From: Natrinema sp. HArc-T2
Lineage (GTDB): Archaea > Halobacteriota > Halobacteria > Halobacteriales > Natrialbaceae
Reading direction: 5' to 3'
Assembly: GCF_041821085.1 (NCBI RefSeq)
Contig: NZ_JBGUAZ010000003.1
Location: forward strand, 372,001-436,000
DNA length: 64,000 nt
In this document: in pieces, positions 23,632 to 32,243 of the stretch
How positions within the stretch are numbered: position 1 is the first letter of the stretch
Layout: every line of letters begins with the position of its first letter
Notes under the pieces: model-generated
What the model saw: the letters and a program-made list of their open reading frames with translations, nothing else
What the model was told of the DNA's origin: nothing
The model's database searches: none
Position numbers and translations under genes: made by a program

Positions 23632-25587
23632 ATGGTTGCAGACATCCGACCGCTCGCCGCTGTGCTCGTCTCGGCCGTCGCGATCGCCCTGATCGTTGCC
23701 TCGCATCGCCGCCCGAACCTTCGCGAGGGCTGGTCCGTGCTGGCTGCCCTGACGAAGTTCGGGCTCGTCGTCAGCATGCTCCCCGCGGTCATGGACGGCA
23801 CCGTCTTCCGGTGGAGTCTCAAAGAGTCGACGGGGATCCAGTTCCTCGAGGGCATCGACTTCGCCCTGCGTGCCGACCCGCTGGGGATCTTCTTTGCCCT
23901 GCTGGCGAGTTTCCTCTGGATCTTCACGTCGTTCTATGCCGCGGGCTACATGCGCGGGCTGTCCGAACACAGCCAGACCCGCTTTTTCGCCTCGTTCGCG
24001 GCCAGCCTCTCGGCTGCTGTCGGGATCGCCTTTGCGGCGAACCTCGTGACGATCTTCGTCTTCTACGAGTTGCTGTCGCTTGTCACCTATCCGCTGGTCG
24101 CCCACAACGAGGACGCCGAGGCCCGCATCGCCGGTCGGAAGTACCTCACTTACACGTTCTTCGGCGGCGGGGTGTTCCTGCTCGCCGGGACGGTCATGAT
24201 CTACTGGCTAACGAGCCTGGTCGGCGGGCCGACGCTCGCCTTCGAGGCAGGTGGCATGGACGCACTCGCCGCCGCCGCGCAGGCCGAGCCGGTCTACGCA
24301 CAGGCCGCGTTCTTCCTGCTGATCGCCGGCTTCGGCGTCAAGGCCGCGCTGATGCCGCTGCACTCCTGGCTCGCCGACGCGATGGTCGCGCCGACGCCCG
24401 TTTCCGGGCTGCTCCACGCGGTCGCGGTCGTCAAGTCCGGTGCGTTCGGCGTTGCTCGCGTGATCCTCGAGGTCTACGGTCCCGGCCTAATCTACGACCT
24501 CCCACTTGACGTGCCTGGCATCGGCGAAGTCGGGCTGAACATCCCCGTGGCCATCGTCGCCGCGTTCACGCTGACCGCGGCGAGTATCATCGCGATGCGC
24601 AAAGACCACCTCAAGCGTCGGCTGGCCTACTCGACGACGGCACAGCTCTCTTACATCGTACTCGGACTCTCGATGCTCCACCCCTACGCCATGGTCGGGG
24701 CGCTGTTTCACATCCCCGCACACGCGTTCGCGAAACTCACCCTGTTCTTCTGTGCCGGCGCGATCCACGTCGAGACCCACACCGATTACATCAGCGAGAT
24801 GGCCGGCATCGGCAAGCGGATGCCGCTGACGATGACCGCCTTCACGGTCGGCGCGGCTGGGATGGCCGGCCTACCGCCGATCGCCGGCTTCATCAGCAAG
24901 TTCTACATGCTGATCGGGGCCGGTGCCATGGGCGATGAGTACTGGCTGTTCGCCGGTGCACTCCTGCTCTCGGCCGTACTCAACATCGCGTACTTCTGGC
25001 CGGTCGTCTACACCGCCTTCTTCGAAAGCGAAGACCGCCACGATGCCAAACCGCTGCTCGAGTTCCCGGCGGGCGGTCTCATCGAGTCGTACGCTGCCAC
25101 GTCGGACGACGAGAACGTCGCCGCTGATGGCGGCGAACCCGCTGACACGTCCGGCATCGAGAACGAACCACACACGGACGACACGGATGACTACGACTAC
25201 GCTGTCGACAAATACCCGAGCGATCATACGACCGCCGACGGCACGGACACACCGAACCAATCCACCGACGCCAGCACCCGCGATGACCACGACGATCACG
25301 ACGAAGCCGTCGCTGCCGTCGATCACCATGGCGACCACGATGACCACCTCACTGGCGGCCCACCGGTCGGCGGCTGGCCCCGTCGCTCGCCGTGGACAGA
25401 GAGCACGTGGCTCATGCTCGCACCGATCGCCGTCATCGCCACGGGCGCGGTCGTCCTCGGAGTCGGCCCCGATTATGCGGTCTTCCTCGAGTTGGCGATA
25501 CGGATCGTCGAAGGCGTCTTCGAGACGCCCTTCGAACAACTGGGGACCGTGCCGTTCGACGCGCTCATGACGGAGGTGACTAACTGA
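23632..25587 (+). CDS. Mrp-type proton-conducting subunit D (second copy) with His/Asp-rich insert
   Basis: 651 residues. Membrane core with the family residues: Glu in LVTIFVFYELLSLVTYPLV, Lys in ARIAGRKYLTYTFFGGG, KAALMPLHSWLADAMVAPTPVSGLLHAVAVVKSG, and HAFAKLTLFFCAGAIH. Between the last two membrane helices (about residues 480-590) is a hydrophilic insert of roughly 100 residues rich in Asp, Thr and His, with DDHDDHDEAV and DHHGDHDDH. It may sit in the cytoplasm or cell exterior and bind divalent metal (inference). Abuts the preceding stop; the next gene overlaps by one base (TGATG). Confidence 0.9.
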   Translation: MVADIRPLAAVLVSAVAIALIVASHRRPNLREGWSVLAALTKFGLVVSMLPAVMDGTVFRWSLKESTGIQFLEGIDFALRADPLGIFFALLASFLWIFTSFYAAGYMRGLSEHSQTRFFASFAASLSAAVGIAFAANLVTIFVFYELLSLVTYPLVAHNEDAEARIAGRKYLTYTFFGGGVFLLAGTVMIYWLTSLVGGPTLAFEAGGMDALAAAAQAEPVYAQAAFFLLIAGFGVKAALMPLHSWLADAMVAPTPVSGLLHAVAVVKSGAFGVARVILEVYGPGLIYDLPLDVPGIGEVGLNIPVAIVAAFTLTAASIIAMRKDHLKRRLAYSTTAQLSYIVLGLSMLHPYAMVGALFHIPAHAFAKLTLFFCAGAIHVETHTDYISEMAGIGKRMPLTMTAFTVGAAGMAGLPPIAGFISKFYMLIGAGAMGDEYWLFAGALLLSAVLNIAYFWPVVYTAFFESEDRHDAKPLLEFPAGGLIESYAATSDDENVAADGGEPADTSGIENEPHTDDTDDYDYAVDKYPSDHTTADGTDTPNQSTDASTRDDHDDHDEAVAAVDHHGDHDDHLTGGPPVGGWPRRSPWTESTWLMLAPIAVIATGAVVLGVGPDYAVFLELAIRIVEGVFETPFEQLGTVPFDALMTEVTN

Positions 25588-27440
25588 TGGCATTCGACAT
25601 CCTGTCGCTCGCGTATCCGCCACTGTTGGTGTTTGCAGCGGCGCTGCTCGTGCTCGTCCTGCCCCGACTTGCCGGCTTCACCGTCGGTGCACTGAGTCTC
25701 GCTGCCGTGCTGGCGATCTCGCTGGTCGCACCCGAAGGCCAGCACTTAGCTGGTACCTTCCTCGGCTTCGAGGTTGTTCCTTACTACGTCGACGACTTCT
25801 CCCGGATGGTCGGGCTCGGACTCGGCTTTCTGGGGATCTGTAGCGTCATTTACGCGTACTCGAGTGAGGCCAGCGAGACGCTCGTCGCGTTGGCGCTCGT
25901 CTATGTCTCCTCGTCGATCGGGGCAGCCTTCGCCGGCGACTGGCTCGTGCTCCTGTTCATGTGGGAACTGATGGCCGTCACCAGCACGCTCGTGGTCTGG
26001 CACTACGGCGGCGAGGCGGTTCGGGCTGGCTTCCGGTATGCCCTGTTCCACGGTACCGGCGGCGTGCTCGTGATGCTGGCGATCGCCGCTCACTACGTCC
26101 AGACCGGGACGTTCATTTATACTGAAACAGGGATCGCAACCGGCATTCCGGCGCTGCTGGCAGTGCTCGGGATGGGCGTCAACGTCGCTTTCATCGGGGT
26201 CCACACGTGGCTGCCGGACACCTATCCGCGACCGCACTTCGCGGCCTCGGTGTTCCTCTCGGTGTATACGACCAAGACGAGCGCGTTCATCCTCTATCGA
26301 GCGTTCCCGATCGGCAGCGAGAGCGATCTGGCGATCTACGTCGCGTACATGGGCGGGCTGATGGCCGTCTACGGCGCGACCTTCGCCCTGCTCCAACACG
26401 ACATGCGCGCGCTGCTGTCCTACCACATTCAGGCCCAACTTGGCTACATCGTGGCCGGGATCGGTATGGGTGCGGCGATGTCCTCCGAGATCGCCGTCGC
26501 TGGCGCGCTATCGCACCTGTTCAACAACATCCTGTTCAAGAGCCTGCTGTTCATGGCCGTCGGCGTCGTCATCTACCGCACCAGCGAGGAGGACCTCTAC
26601 AAGCTCGGCGGGCTCTGGCGCGAAATGCCGCTGACTGCGATCGGCTTCGGGCTCGGCGCGCTCTCGATCACCGCGATTCCGGGCTTCAACGGCTACGTGA
26701 GCAAGGGGATGCTCTTCGACGCGGCGAACCCTGACCCCCACTACTACGGCGAACCGGAGTTCCAGGCGCTGTACTGGCTGCTCTGGCTCGGCGCGATCGG
26801 GACCCTGCTGTCCTTTATCAAGCTCGGCTACTACGTCTTCTTCCACGGCGAGAGCGACTACGAGGTCGCCGACGCCAAGCCCGGCCAGACCGTCGCGATG
26901 CTTGGACTGGGCGGTGCCTGTCTCCTCTTCGGCGTCTGGTGGGAGGGACTGGCCGATCTCGCGCCGACACTGCACGCCCACGGCGGCCACTTCACGTTCG
27001 CATACCCCGGTGGCGAGGGGACACTTCATCCCTACAGTCCGAGTCACCTGCAAACCACCGGCATCCTGACCGGCGTCGCGGCCGTCACCTTCGTCCTCGT
27101 CCGGAAGCCGCTCTCGAAACTCGACCTCGGTGATCCGGCGATGATCGTCTATCCCGCGACCTACCACGTCAGCCGGTGGACGATGCTCGCGGTGACGGAG
27201 ACGTACGCCGCCGTCGACGCCGCCGTCGTCGGCGCGGTCAAACGCTGCTACTGGGCCGGGAATAACCCCGTCCTCGCCGCCGATGCGGCCGCGCGCCGAC
27301 TCCCGCTGGTCGACGTCGACGACCGCCAGCCGACCGACGGTGGTCGCCCGTCGACGATCCACCTCCGGGCAAGCATCGGCACTACCGTTCTCCTGTTGAC
27401 GCTCGTCCTGACGATCATCCTGTGGCTGCTCGTGGTCTGA
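25587..27440 (+). CDS. Mrp-type proton-conducting subunit D (third copy)
   Basis: 617 residues, last gene of the operon. Membrane core with LLFMWELMAVTSTLVVWH, GFRYALFHGTGGVLVM, GVHTWLPDTYPRPHFAASVFLSVYTTKTSAFILYR, LSHLFNNILFKSLLFMA, and later FNGYVSKGMLFD. This variant with HTWLPDTYP is close to the NuoL/M-like proteins of archaeal Mrp/Mbh clusters. An amphipathic soluble stretch precedes the last helix (TTVLLLTLVLTIILWLLVV). With the other two D-like proteins it would give three proton or sodium channels. Confidence 0.9.
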   Translation: MAFDILSLAYPPLLVFAAALLVLVLPRLAGFTVGALSLAAVLAISLVAPEGQHLAGTFLGFEVVPYYVDDFSRMVGLGLGFLGICSVIYAYSSEASETLVALALVYVSSSIGAAFAGDWLVLLFMWELMAVTSTLVVWHYGGEAVRAGFRYALFHGTGGVLVMLAIAAHYVQTGTFIYTETGIATGIPALLAVLGMGVNVAFIGVHTWLPDTYPRPHFAASVFLSVYTTKTSAFILYRAFPIGSESDLAIYVAYMGGLMAVYGATFALLQHDMRALLSYHIQAQLGYIVAGIGMGAAMSSEIAVAGALSHLFNNILFKSLLFMAVGVVIYRTSEEDLYKLGGLWREMPLTAIGFGLGALSITAIPGFNGYVSKGMLFDAANPDPHYYGEPEFQALYWLLWLGAIGTLLSFIKLGYYVFFHGESDYEVADAKPGQTVAMLGLGGACLLFGVWWEGLADLAPTLHAHGGHFTFAYPGGEGTLHPYSPSHLQTTGILTGVAAVTFVLVRKPLSKLDLGDPAMIVYPATYHVSRWTMLAVTETYAAVDAAVVGAVKRCYWAGNNPVLAADAAARRLPLVDVDDRQPTDGGRPSTIHLRASIGTTVLLLTLVLTIILWLLVV

Positions 27441-27473
27441 CTGGCTCGAAGCGAACCGAGAATAGAACGAGAA

Positions 27474-28583
27474 TCAGTCGTTTTCTGTCGACTCCTCACG
27501 CTCTCGAGCAACGGGAGGGCTCTCGTCGGAGACGACGATCGACTGCTCGAGCACCGACGCCCGCAGCGTCGGCTTCGAACTCGTCGCCTCTCGTCTGTAG
27601 GACTCCGCCGATCGATCCCGGCGGACGCCACGTGGCGTCAGATAATTGCCGTCGACGTCGATACCGGCCTCCTCACAGAGCCGCCGCAGCACCGACCGCG
27701 CCCCCTCGGTCGTGATCGCTGGCGGCGCGATCGCCCGCTCGCGGGCGAGTTCCGCCGCCGTCGCCTCCTCGAGCAGCGACTCGATCGTTTCGTCGTCGAA
27801 GCCGCGGTCGCGCAGCACTGATCGCACCCGCCGGGCGATCGACGGCGCGTGGCCCGTCGGGAACAGCGGCCAGTCGGTCGACGGCGGATCGAGCACGACC
27901 CGGTAGCGCCGCAGCGGCGTTCGGGCGCGTGCAGGCACGGGCACGTCCTCGAGTCGCTGGGATTTCCCGAGGACGCGGATCGTCCCCGTATAGAAGTCCA
28001 CGTCGTCCCAGGTCGCGCCCGTCCGCCGGTCGTCGTCGGGAACGCTGAACAGTTCGGCACCGCGGATCGTCGAGTGTGCGAGGACGGCGACCATCGCGTA
28101 CTCGCGCAGTCGGCTTCGTCGCTCGCGCGTCGACTGGGCGGTTTCGAGCGCCTGCTCGCGGACGTAGCGCTCGAGTTCGCGACGCTGTGTGGCTGTCCAA
28201 CTATCGCTCGTCGGTCGCGTCTCGGCGCTTGGGAGCGCGCTCTCGGCGCGGTCGGTCGCCGCCGGGTTCGTCTCGCAGATCCCGCCACGGACACACCACG
28301 AGAGAAACGCGCGCACGACCGCATAGTAGGTACCCGCAGACGACGCGGTGTACTCTCCCTGCTCGGTTCGGCGGCGGAGTTCGGAAGCGTAGGCGCGCAT
28401 GTGCTCGACCTCGAGCGTGGCGATCAACGTGATGTCGTGTTCGTCCTCGAGCCACTCGGCCCAGCGCCGGAGGATCGACTCGGCGTTGGATGCGTAGGTG
28501 CCCGCACCCGAACTGTCGGGGTCACCAACGGCTTTTCGGTGGAGATAGGCATCGATTGCGTCCGTGATCGCGACAGCGGTCAC
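27474..28583 (-). CDS. Tyrosine-recombinase-like protein lacking key catalytic residues
   Basis: 369 residues, GTG start at 28583 (frame open to 28850, but conservation starts at VTAVAITDAIDAYLHRK). An N-terminal SAM-like core-binding domain (about 1-110; YASNAESILRRWAEWLEDEH) precedes a catalytic domain with the first Arg in AHSTIRGAELFSVP. The HxxR box is degraded to TPRGVRR, and no tyrosine occurs after the AESYRREATS segment where the nucleophile should lie near the end. It is probably unable to cleave DNA, so either decayed or repurposed. It converges on the Mrp operon, 33 bp from its stop. No attachment site was recognised. Confidence 0.72.
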   Translation of the reverse strand: MTAVAITDAIDAYLHRKAVGDPDSSGAGTYASNAESILRRWAEWLEDEHDITLIATLEVEHMRAYASELRRRTEQGEYTASSAGTYYAVVRAFLSWCVRGGICETNPAATDRAESALPSAETRPTSDSWTATQRRELERYVREQALETAQSTRERRSRLREYAMVAVLAHSTIRGAELFSVPDDDRRTGATWDDVDFYTGTIRVLGKSQRLEDVPVPARARTPLRRYRVVLDPPSTDWPLFPTGHAPSIARRVRSVLRDRGFDDETIESLLEEATAAELARERAIAPPAITTEGARSVLRRLCEEAGIDVDGNYLTPRGVRRDRSAESYRREATSSKPTLRASVLEQSIVVSDESPPVAREREESTEND

Positions 28584-28877
28584 TGGTCGGTCACCTCCGT
28601 GAGTCCGTCCGACGCGAGTCCCGCGATCGCCGCCGACACCACGGTTCGGGCGTCTCTCGATAGTCTGTGCCTGTTGGTGGCGTGGCGATCGCAGACAGCG
28701 GGATCGACACGACGGAGCATCTGTGCGAACGATACTGAGCCGGGACCGTAAATCTGTGTTTCGATATACGCAACTTGAAATAAATCGGGAAACGTGCCAT
28801 CTACGCGATCGGATCCTCCTCGAGAGCCACTGTGTGTTCGGTTCGATCACACGGTGGCTGTGATGAGTCCTCTGACA

Positions 28878-29048
28878 CTATTGTCCGGGTGGATGCTGAT
28901 GACTAATCTTTTCGGCCGTGAGTCCCGGAACCGGCGTTCCACAGGCTTTACACTTCCAGTTTCGCGTCGTCGTCCCGGACTCTTTCTCGAGGTCCTGTTT
29001 GAACTCGATGTGTGCGCCACACGGACACTGGTATGTCGCGCGGGTCAT
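28878..29048 (-). CDS. Small zinc-ribbon protein
   Basis: 56 residues from ATG 29048. Two knuckles, YQCPCGAHIEFKQD and NWKCKACGTPVPG, with the first being CxC and the second CxxC; the ligand set is Cys4. A similar single-domain family is common in haloarchaea. The frame is open upstream to 29219, but that part has no similarity to anything. Function unknown. Confidence 0.65.
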   Translation of the reverse strand: MTRATYQCPCGAHIEFKQDLEKESGTTTRNWKCKACGTPVPGLTAEKISHQHPPGQ

Positions 29049-29206
29049 GCCCGATCCAACTCCGCGGGACGCGATAAACGGTTCGCCGGCACGAGACCAA
29101 TGGTGATGTACACTTACCTCGTGGCGATGTCGACCGACTTCTCGAGGCCTCGGTGGCCGCGGGAACGTCGATATCAAGGTCTCGGCGACCGTCGACACCT
29201 GACGGG

Positions 29207-29944
29207 ATGACCACGACACATCGCGTTCCGATCACCGACGCGGGAACGGACACGGGAGTGCCGACAGTCGCTGCGGTCCACCACGAAGCTGACTCTGACG
29301 ACTGGATCGTCTTCTGTCACGGCCTCCGGAGCGACAAATCGGGCAGCTACGAGCAGCGGTGTCGACGAGCCGTCGAGGCAGGCTACAACGCAGTCCGTTT
29401 TGACTGCCGCGGCTGTGGCGAATCCGACGGTGCGTTCGTCGAGTCGACACTCGAGACGCGACTCACCGATCTCCGCCACGTCGTCGACTCCTTCGATCCC
29501 GACTCGTACGCCCTGTTCGGCTCGAGTTTCGGCGGCAAAGTCGCCTTCCACGCTGCTGCCGCCGACGACCGGGTTACCGCGGTCGCGACGCGTGCGCCTG
29601 TGACGACCGTCGGAACGTTCGACGAGTATCGCGCGACCGTCGATCGCGAGGGCGAGTGGACGTTCGATACTGGCGAACGGATCGACCGTCGATTCTTCGA
29701 CGCCCTCGATCGGTATCCGTTCGATGACGTCGTCTCGACTCTGTCGATCCCGGTTGCGATCTTTCACGGTGGCGACGACGCGGTCGTCGATCCTGCGGAC
29801 AGTTTCGATGCGGCGAAGCAACTCGAGACTGACGTCTGTCTCGAGCGATTCGCGGAAGAGGGCCATCGGTTCTCGCGGGCCGGCGAGCGGCGATTGCGCG
29901 ACCGACTGTTCGGCTGGCTCGAGTGGGTAGAGCGTCGCTCCTGA
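29207..29944 (+). CDS. Alpha/beta hydrolase
   Basis: 245 residues from ATG 29207. Oxyanion region IVFCHGLRSDKSGSY, nucleophile Ser107 in GSSFGG, acid Asp in FHGGDDAVVDP, and His in FAEEGHRFS make a complete triad. DCRGCGESDGAF is typical of this branch of serine esterases and aminopeptidase-like hydrolases. The frame extends to 29153, without similarity. Substrate unknown; no linked pathway. Confidence 0.85.
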   Translation: MTTTHRVPITDAGTDTGVPTVAAVHHEADSDDWIVFCHGLRSDKSGSYEQRCRRAVEAGYNAVRFDCRGCGESDGAFVESTLETRLTDLRHVVDSFDPDSYALFGSSFGGKVAFHAAAADDRVTAVATRAPVTTVGTFDEYRATVDREGEWTFDTGERIDRRFFDALDRYPFDDVVSTLSIPVAIFHGGDDAVVDPADSFDAAKQLETDVCLERFAEEGHRFSRAGERRLRDRLFGWLEWVERRS

Positions 29945-29985
29945 AGCTGCTCAGGAGTGGATTCGAGACGCGACTGGCGACACAC

Positions 29986-30186
29986 TCACGCACCCATTCC
30001 GTCGGTAGCCGTCCGGTGTCCCTCGATCGGCGTCATCGTGACGTAGAGCGCCGCGGAGATCAGAACGACGTTCACCGTCGCGATGAGCCCACCCAGTCCG
30101 GATCGAGTGAGACCGAAGATGACGGTTGGAACGAGAGCGAGCAGTCCGACTGCGACTGCGCCTCTCGGTGACAGTGATTCGAGCAT
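29986..30186 (-). CDS. Small two-helix membrane protein near the oxidase operon
   Basis: 66 residues with two hydrophobic segments (GAVAVGLLALVPTVIFGLTRSGLGGLIATVNVVLISAALYVTMT), the last with an acidic/polar tail. It follows cbaC on the same strand by 102 bp. In Natronomonas pharaonis an extra small gene follows the cbaDBAC genes, so an oxidase-accessory role is possible but not shown. Confidence 0.6.
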   Translation of the reverse strand: MLESLSPRGAVAVGLLALVPTVIFGLTRSGLGGLIATVNVVLISAALYVTMTPIEGHRTATDGMGA

Positions 30187-30288
30187 CGTCTGGGCTGTCC
30201 AGCGAGAGGGCCTTTAACCTATCACACTGTTTCGTTCATCGTACGTGGGTGATGCGCCACTCGAGAGTGACACCGTGACTGTGATTCG

Positions 30289-30486
30289 TCACTCCATCTT
30301 CGAGGAACCACTGCGGATCGGCCGGAACGCCCAGACGAGAAGGGTTCCGATGATGACGACCCCAATCAGTGCCGTCTCGAGCGGCGGGATCTCGATTCCG
30401 AAAAACGCGAGGACCGTGCGCCCTTCGACGAGGATCACGAGGCTCAGTGCGATGAGGATCAGTAATTTAGCGGGGGACGTGTGCAT
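30289..30486 (-). CDS. cbaC: ba3-type oxidase small membrane subunit CbaC
   Basis: 65 residues, two membrane segments (LLILIALSLVILVEGRTVLAFFGIEI and ALIGVVIIGTLLVWAFRPIR). It starts within the stop of cbaA (TGATG), and its position as the last gene of D-B-A-C matches the published gene order of the haloarchaeal cytochrome ba3 oxidase. It is named by position and size. Confidence 0.7.
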   Translation of the reverse strand: MHTSPAKLLILIALSLVILVEGRTVLAFFGIEIPPLETALIGVVIIGTLLVWAFRPIRSGSSKME

Positions 30487-32243
30487 CAGGTGACTAACGC
30501 TCCAACGTAGTCTAGTCCGAACTGGAGATACATGACGGCTTCGCTGGAGACCGGAAGCGCCCTGATCCCCTCTCCAAAGAGTCCGCCGTCTCTCGCGACG
30601 CTGACCAGTGGGAGGGCGTAGGCGAGGACGACGAGGACGAACGCGATCCCGAACCACAGCGCCAGATTGTCGAGAACGGTCGGCGAGTCATCCGGCCCGG
30701 ATAGCGCCGGTGGAATCGTCCCATCGACGACCGGCTCGCTGTCGGTGTTGAACACCGTCAGGAGCATGACCACGAGAAAGAGCATCGCGGAGATAAACAG
30801 CAACGTGCCACCGAGTGCGAGCTGGGCGTTGAGTTCGCCCATCGAACCGACAGGGACGTTGTAGTCGAAGCCCTGGTACTGCGGCTCCGCCGTCCGCCGT
30901 GGGACGCCGACGAGTCCGGCTCGGAACATCGAGTTGGTCATGAACACGATTCCGACGAACCAGAGCACGACCTGAACGAGGGCGACCTGCCGGCCGACGA
31001 GCCGGTTTCCGGTTAGCTGTGGAACGAGCCAGTACGATCCGGCCATAAGCGTCAGTGCGGTCGCAGTTCCCACCTGTGCGTGGATATGCCCGGGTATCCA
31101 CAGTGCGTTGTGAACGAGGTAATTGATGTTCATCCCCGCGTTGACGATGCCGGTGAAGCCGCCGAATGCGAAGACCACCCCGGCCAGCGCCATGCCGGTA
31201 AACGCGGGATCGCGCCACGGGAGCGCCCGGAGCCAGCCGAACGTCCCTTCACCGCCGCGCTGGCGAGCCCCATGTTCCATACTGGCAACGACGGTAAACG
31301 CCGTCAGGAAGCTTGGCAATAGCAGGAACATCGTGTTGGTCATCGCGATGAACTTGAACCCCTCCGCGATGCCAGGGTCCATGTACTGGTGGTGAATGCC
31401 GACCGGTGTCGAGAGCAGGACGAACAGGATGAACACGACCCGTGCGAGCGGATCGCTGAATAGCCGCCCGCCCGACAGCTTCGGCAACACGTTGTACCAC
31501 AGCAGGTACGCTGGCAGCAGCCAGAAGTAGACGACCATGTGGCCGAAGAACCAGAACAGTGTCCTGGTCAGCAGGGGATTAATGCTGTCGATAATCTCGA
31601 GCGACCACGGCAAGAGAAACACCAGAATGGAGGTCGCGATGCCGACCGTGCCGAGATACCACATAATCATCGTGGTCAACACCATGAACGTCGGGAGTGG
31701 GATCCGCTCGTCGGGGTGGTTGCCTTTCCAGGCCCACCATGTGCGGAACCAGTCGAACCCGGCGAGCCACGTCCCGATGACGAACACAACCAGTCCCGCA
31801 TAGAAGAGCGGATGTGCCTGCAGCGGCGCGTAGAACGTAAAGAGCGAGTCCGCTGTCAGCGGCCTGCCGAGCACCACCGGTGGTTCATTGAGGAAGCCGG
31901 CAAGGATCGAGATTCCCGCGAGGAGTGAGCCGATCGACATCAGGCCGTACCAGAGCCAGGTAAAGCGGATGTCGGCAGGGCTCCGCCCAAGACTGCTCGT
32001 TATCGCCCACTGATATAGCCCGACGAGGAAGAAGATCGTGAACGCGATGACGAGGAAGACGCCGTGGCCGGTCAGGACAGTGTAGTACTTCGGTGATTCG
32101 AGGAATCGAAAGATGTCCGTCCGATGAAATGCCTGAATGAGCCCGAAGAGCGCGCCGATCCCGAACGCGATAAACGAGTTCAGGAAGGCGGCTCGAACGA
32201 GTCGTGCCTCTGCGGGATAGTCGTCGACGAACAGGGCCGTCAC
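30486..32243 (-). CDS. cbaA: ba3-type cytochrome c oxidase subunit I
   Basis: 585 residues, about 13 membrane helices. Heme-copper oxidase of B type: low-spin heme His in YYTVLTGHGVFL, CuB His in FWFFGHMVVYFWLLPAYL (with the linked Tyr), the two CuB histidines in STPVGIHHQYMDPG, and heme a3 and b ligands in WIPGHIHAQVGTATALTLMAG. It reduces O2 to water while pumping protons. ATGA overlaps join it to cbaB upstream and a TGATG to cbaC downstream. Confidence 0.93.
   Translation of the reverse strand: MTALFVDDYPAEARLVRAAFLNSFIAFGIGALFGLIQAFHRTDIFRFLESPKYYTVLTGHGVFLVIAFTIFFLVGLYQWAITSSLGRSPADIRFTWLWYGLMSIGSLLAGISILAGFLNEPPVVLGRPLTADSLFTFYAPLQAHPLFYAGLVVFVIGTWLAGFDWFRTWWAWKGNHPDERIPLPTFMVLTTMIMWYLGTVGIATSILVFLLPWSLEIIDSINPLLTRTLFWFFGHMVVYFWLLPAYLLWYNVLPKLSGGRLFSDPLARVVFILFVLLSTPVGIHHQYMDPGIAEGFKFIAMTNTMFLLLPSFLTAFTVVASMEHGARQRGGEGTFGWLRALPWRDPAFTGMALAGVVFAFGGFTGIVNAGMNINYLVHNALWIPGHIHAQVGTATALTLMAGSYWLVPQLTGNRLVGRQVALVQVVLWFVGIVFMTNSMFRAGLVGVPRRTAEPQYQGFDYNVPVGSMGELNAQLALGGTLLFISAMLFLVVMLLTVFNTDSEPVVDGTIPPALSGPDDSPTVLDNLALWFGIAFVLVVLAYALPLVSVARDGGLFGEGIRALPVSSEAVMYLQFGLDYVGALVT

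Noticed and set aside
22054-24105. 683-residue minus-strand open frame through the antiporter genes
   Set aside because: Antisense to two clear MnhD coding regions; Arg/Gly/Glu-rich composition is that of a shadow frame in GC-rich DNA.
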